Below are positions 63,041-64,000 of a stretch of 64,000 nt of DNA, piece by piece. A program made the position numbers and the translations under genes. The first letter of the stretch is position 1, and each line of letters opens with the position of its first letter. Source of the DNA: Luteipulveratus mongoliensis (lineage in GTDB: Bacteria > Actinomycetota > Actinomycetes > Actinomycetales > Dermatophilaceae); assembly GCF_001190945.1 (NCBI RefSeq), contig NZ_CP011112.1, forward strand, positions 1,240,001 to 1,304,000, given 5' to 3'. The notes beneath the pieces are model-generated. The model saw only the letters and a program-made list of their open reading frames with translations, made no database searches and was not told where the DNA came from.

Positions 63041-63955
63041 TCAGAGCGGGAACCAGCCGTGCCCCATGTGCCAGTGCCCGCCCGCCCGCAGGTGGTCGCC
63101 GACAGCCCGCTCCACGGACGTACGCCGGGGCAGGCTCTCGACCGCCAGCTCTCGGTTGCCGAAGACGAACATGACCGGCTCGGTGTCGACCGGCTCCGTG
63201 TCCTCGCGGATCACCCGGAACCGGTCCTGGAAGCGGGCGATGTTGGAGGTGTCGGACAGATATTGCTTCAGCTGCGGGTCGAGCAGCCAGGAGTGGCAGA
63301 CCACGATCTCGTGGCGCTCCTCAGGGAAGTGCTGAGCGAAGAACGCGCGGGCCAGGCTCACCGAGCGATCGCAGGCGGCCGGCGAGAACGGCCCGAGGAA
63401 GTCGGGGATGTGCAGGTTCAGGCAGGCCGCGCCCGGCTCCACGTCCAGCCCGGCTGCTAAGAGCGCCTGCCCGGTGCGCTCACCGAGCCGCGCACGCTCG
63501 TACTGCAACCGCCCGAGCTGGTAGAGCTCGCCGCGGAAGTGCGGGACGAGCCACTGCGGGATCGGCACCCCTCCGCCGCCGAACCGTCGGTGGTTCACCG
63601 CGATGTTGCGTCCCAGGTCGGCGAGGGTGCGACGGGAGATGTCGGCGGAGATGCCACGCTCGCGGTGATAGGCGCGCGTGTAGGGCAGGGCGGCGACGAA
63701 GGCGTACACGGCGAAGTAGGTGCCCACGTCCGCTGGGGCGTCGGGCAGCCGTGCCACGAACAGCTCGGTGAGGTGCGGCCAGTGGCCGAACTCTCCGATG
63801 TCCTTGACCAGCGCCTCGACACACTCCTCCAGGAGTCGCATCGCGTCGGCATCCGACGTCACCACCCGCCGCAGTCGGATGAGCTCGTTGATGTCCTCGT
63901 GGGGCACGGCGAGGTCGAGCAAGATCTCGGCCAGCTCGTCGGATTCCGGCAGCAT
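63041..63955 (-). CDS. Acyltransferase with NAT_N / GNAT_C-type domains
   Basis: The product has 304 residues. The N-terminal helical part (about 1-125) and C-terminal GNAT-like part resemble actinobacterial 'acyltransferase domain-containing' proteins. Typical segments are PQWLVPHFRGELYQLGRLQYERARLG, LNLHIPDFLGPFSPAACDRS, FFAQHFPEERHEIVVCHSWLLDP and SNIARFQDRF. The acyl donor and acceptor are unknown. ATG at 63955 gives a family-length protein. The remaining 45 bases of the window hold nothing recognisable. Confidence 0.75.
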   Translation of the reverse strand: MLPESDELAEILLDLAVPHEDINELIRLRRVVTSDADAMRLLEECVEALVKDIGEFGHWPHLTELFVARLPDAPADVGTYFAVYAFVAALPYTRAYHRERGISADISRRTLADLGRNIAVNHRRFGGGGVPIPQWLVPHFRGELYQLGRLQYERARLGERTGQALLAAGLDVEPGAACLNLHIPDFLGPFSPAACDRSVSLARAFFAQHFPEERHEIVVCHSWLLDPQLKQYLSDTSNIARFQDRFRVIREDTEPVDTEPVMFVFGNRELAVESLPRRTSVERAVGDHLRAGGHWHMGHGWFPL

Positions 63956-64000
63956 GGTGCGCTTCCCCTCCCTCTGGAACGCCCTCTGGAGAACGTCGAC

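Overview
The window is a high-GC, gene-dense stretch of an actinobacterial chromosome. The evidence is the codon use, frequent GTG/TTG starts, an NgcEFG-type amino-sugar importer, an Rpf-type muralytic enzyme, a MacS-like sensor kinase, a DUF222/13E12-type HNH protein, an HspR-type HAIR box before clpB and a GlnR-type box before the nitrate genes. A member of the Micrococcales (for example Dermacoccaceae or Intrasporangiaceae) would fit, but no rRNA or tRNA is present to settle it.

Layout. 1-1920 is the 3' part of a secreted subtilase. 2.0-4.8 kb is clpB behind a HAIR operator. 4.8-6.0 kb is a single AbiEi/nuclease-like gene held exactly between two 109-bp direct repeats. 6.0-13.0 kb carries a hydrolase, a YdeI-like protein, an LprG-type lipoprotein with its MFS partner and a nucleotidyltransferase, a Baeyer-Villiger monooxygenase and a superinfection-immunity-like membrane protein. 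13.1-19.3 kb is an amino-sugar locus: a BadF-type kinase divergent from an RpiR regulator, SIS protein and NgcEFG importer. 19.5-22.4 kb is pntAB. 22.5-27.0 kb has two paralogous membrane Ser/Thr kinases around a small DinB-like protein. 27-31.4 kb has a secreted protein, an acetyltransferase, an acyl-CoA synthetase and small exported or membrane proteins. 31.5-32.8 kb is an intact IS481-family element sitting in the middle of a palindrome. 32.8-42.6 kb is mixed housekeeping (xth, S9 peptidase, SDR, GH109-like enzyme, pyrE, APH-like kinase). 42.7-44.2 kb is an HNH/DUF222 gene with a near-consensus SOS box.

44.3-55.6 kb is one tightly coupled nitrate/nitrite assimilation operon: narK, molybdenum nitrate reductase, a flavoprotein/BFD electron donor, nirB, nirD, then siroheme synthesis (SUMT fusion, HemD-winged-helix fusion, sirohydrochlorin chelatase). 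Its genes overlap or nearly touch, and a GlnR-type box lies upstream. Nitrate is imported, reduced to nitrite and then ammonium, and the siroheme needed by NirB is made by the same transcript.

55.6-64 kb has a PEBP protein, a trypsin-like protease, a LemA protein, an Rpf/LysM protein with a perfect CRP-type site, a MacS/MacR-like two-component pair, a hypothetical protein, a Phd/PIN toxin-antitoxin pair and an acyltransferase.

The most unusual layer is the repeats. Three sequence families share one architecture (outer arm, inner arm, inner arm', outer arm'). One of them, and a separate 47-bp element, lie in frame inside coding genes of the nitrite operon. The single-gene cassette between 109-bp repeats is the best candidate for an undescribed mobile arrangement.
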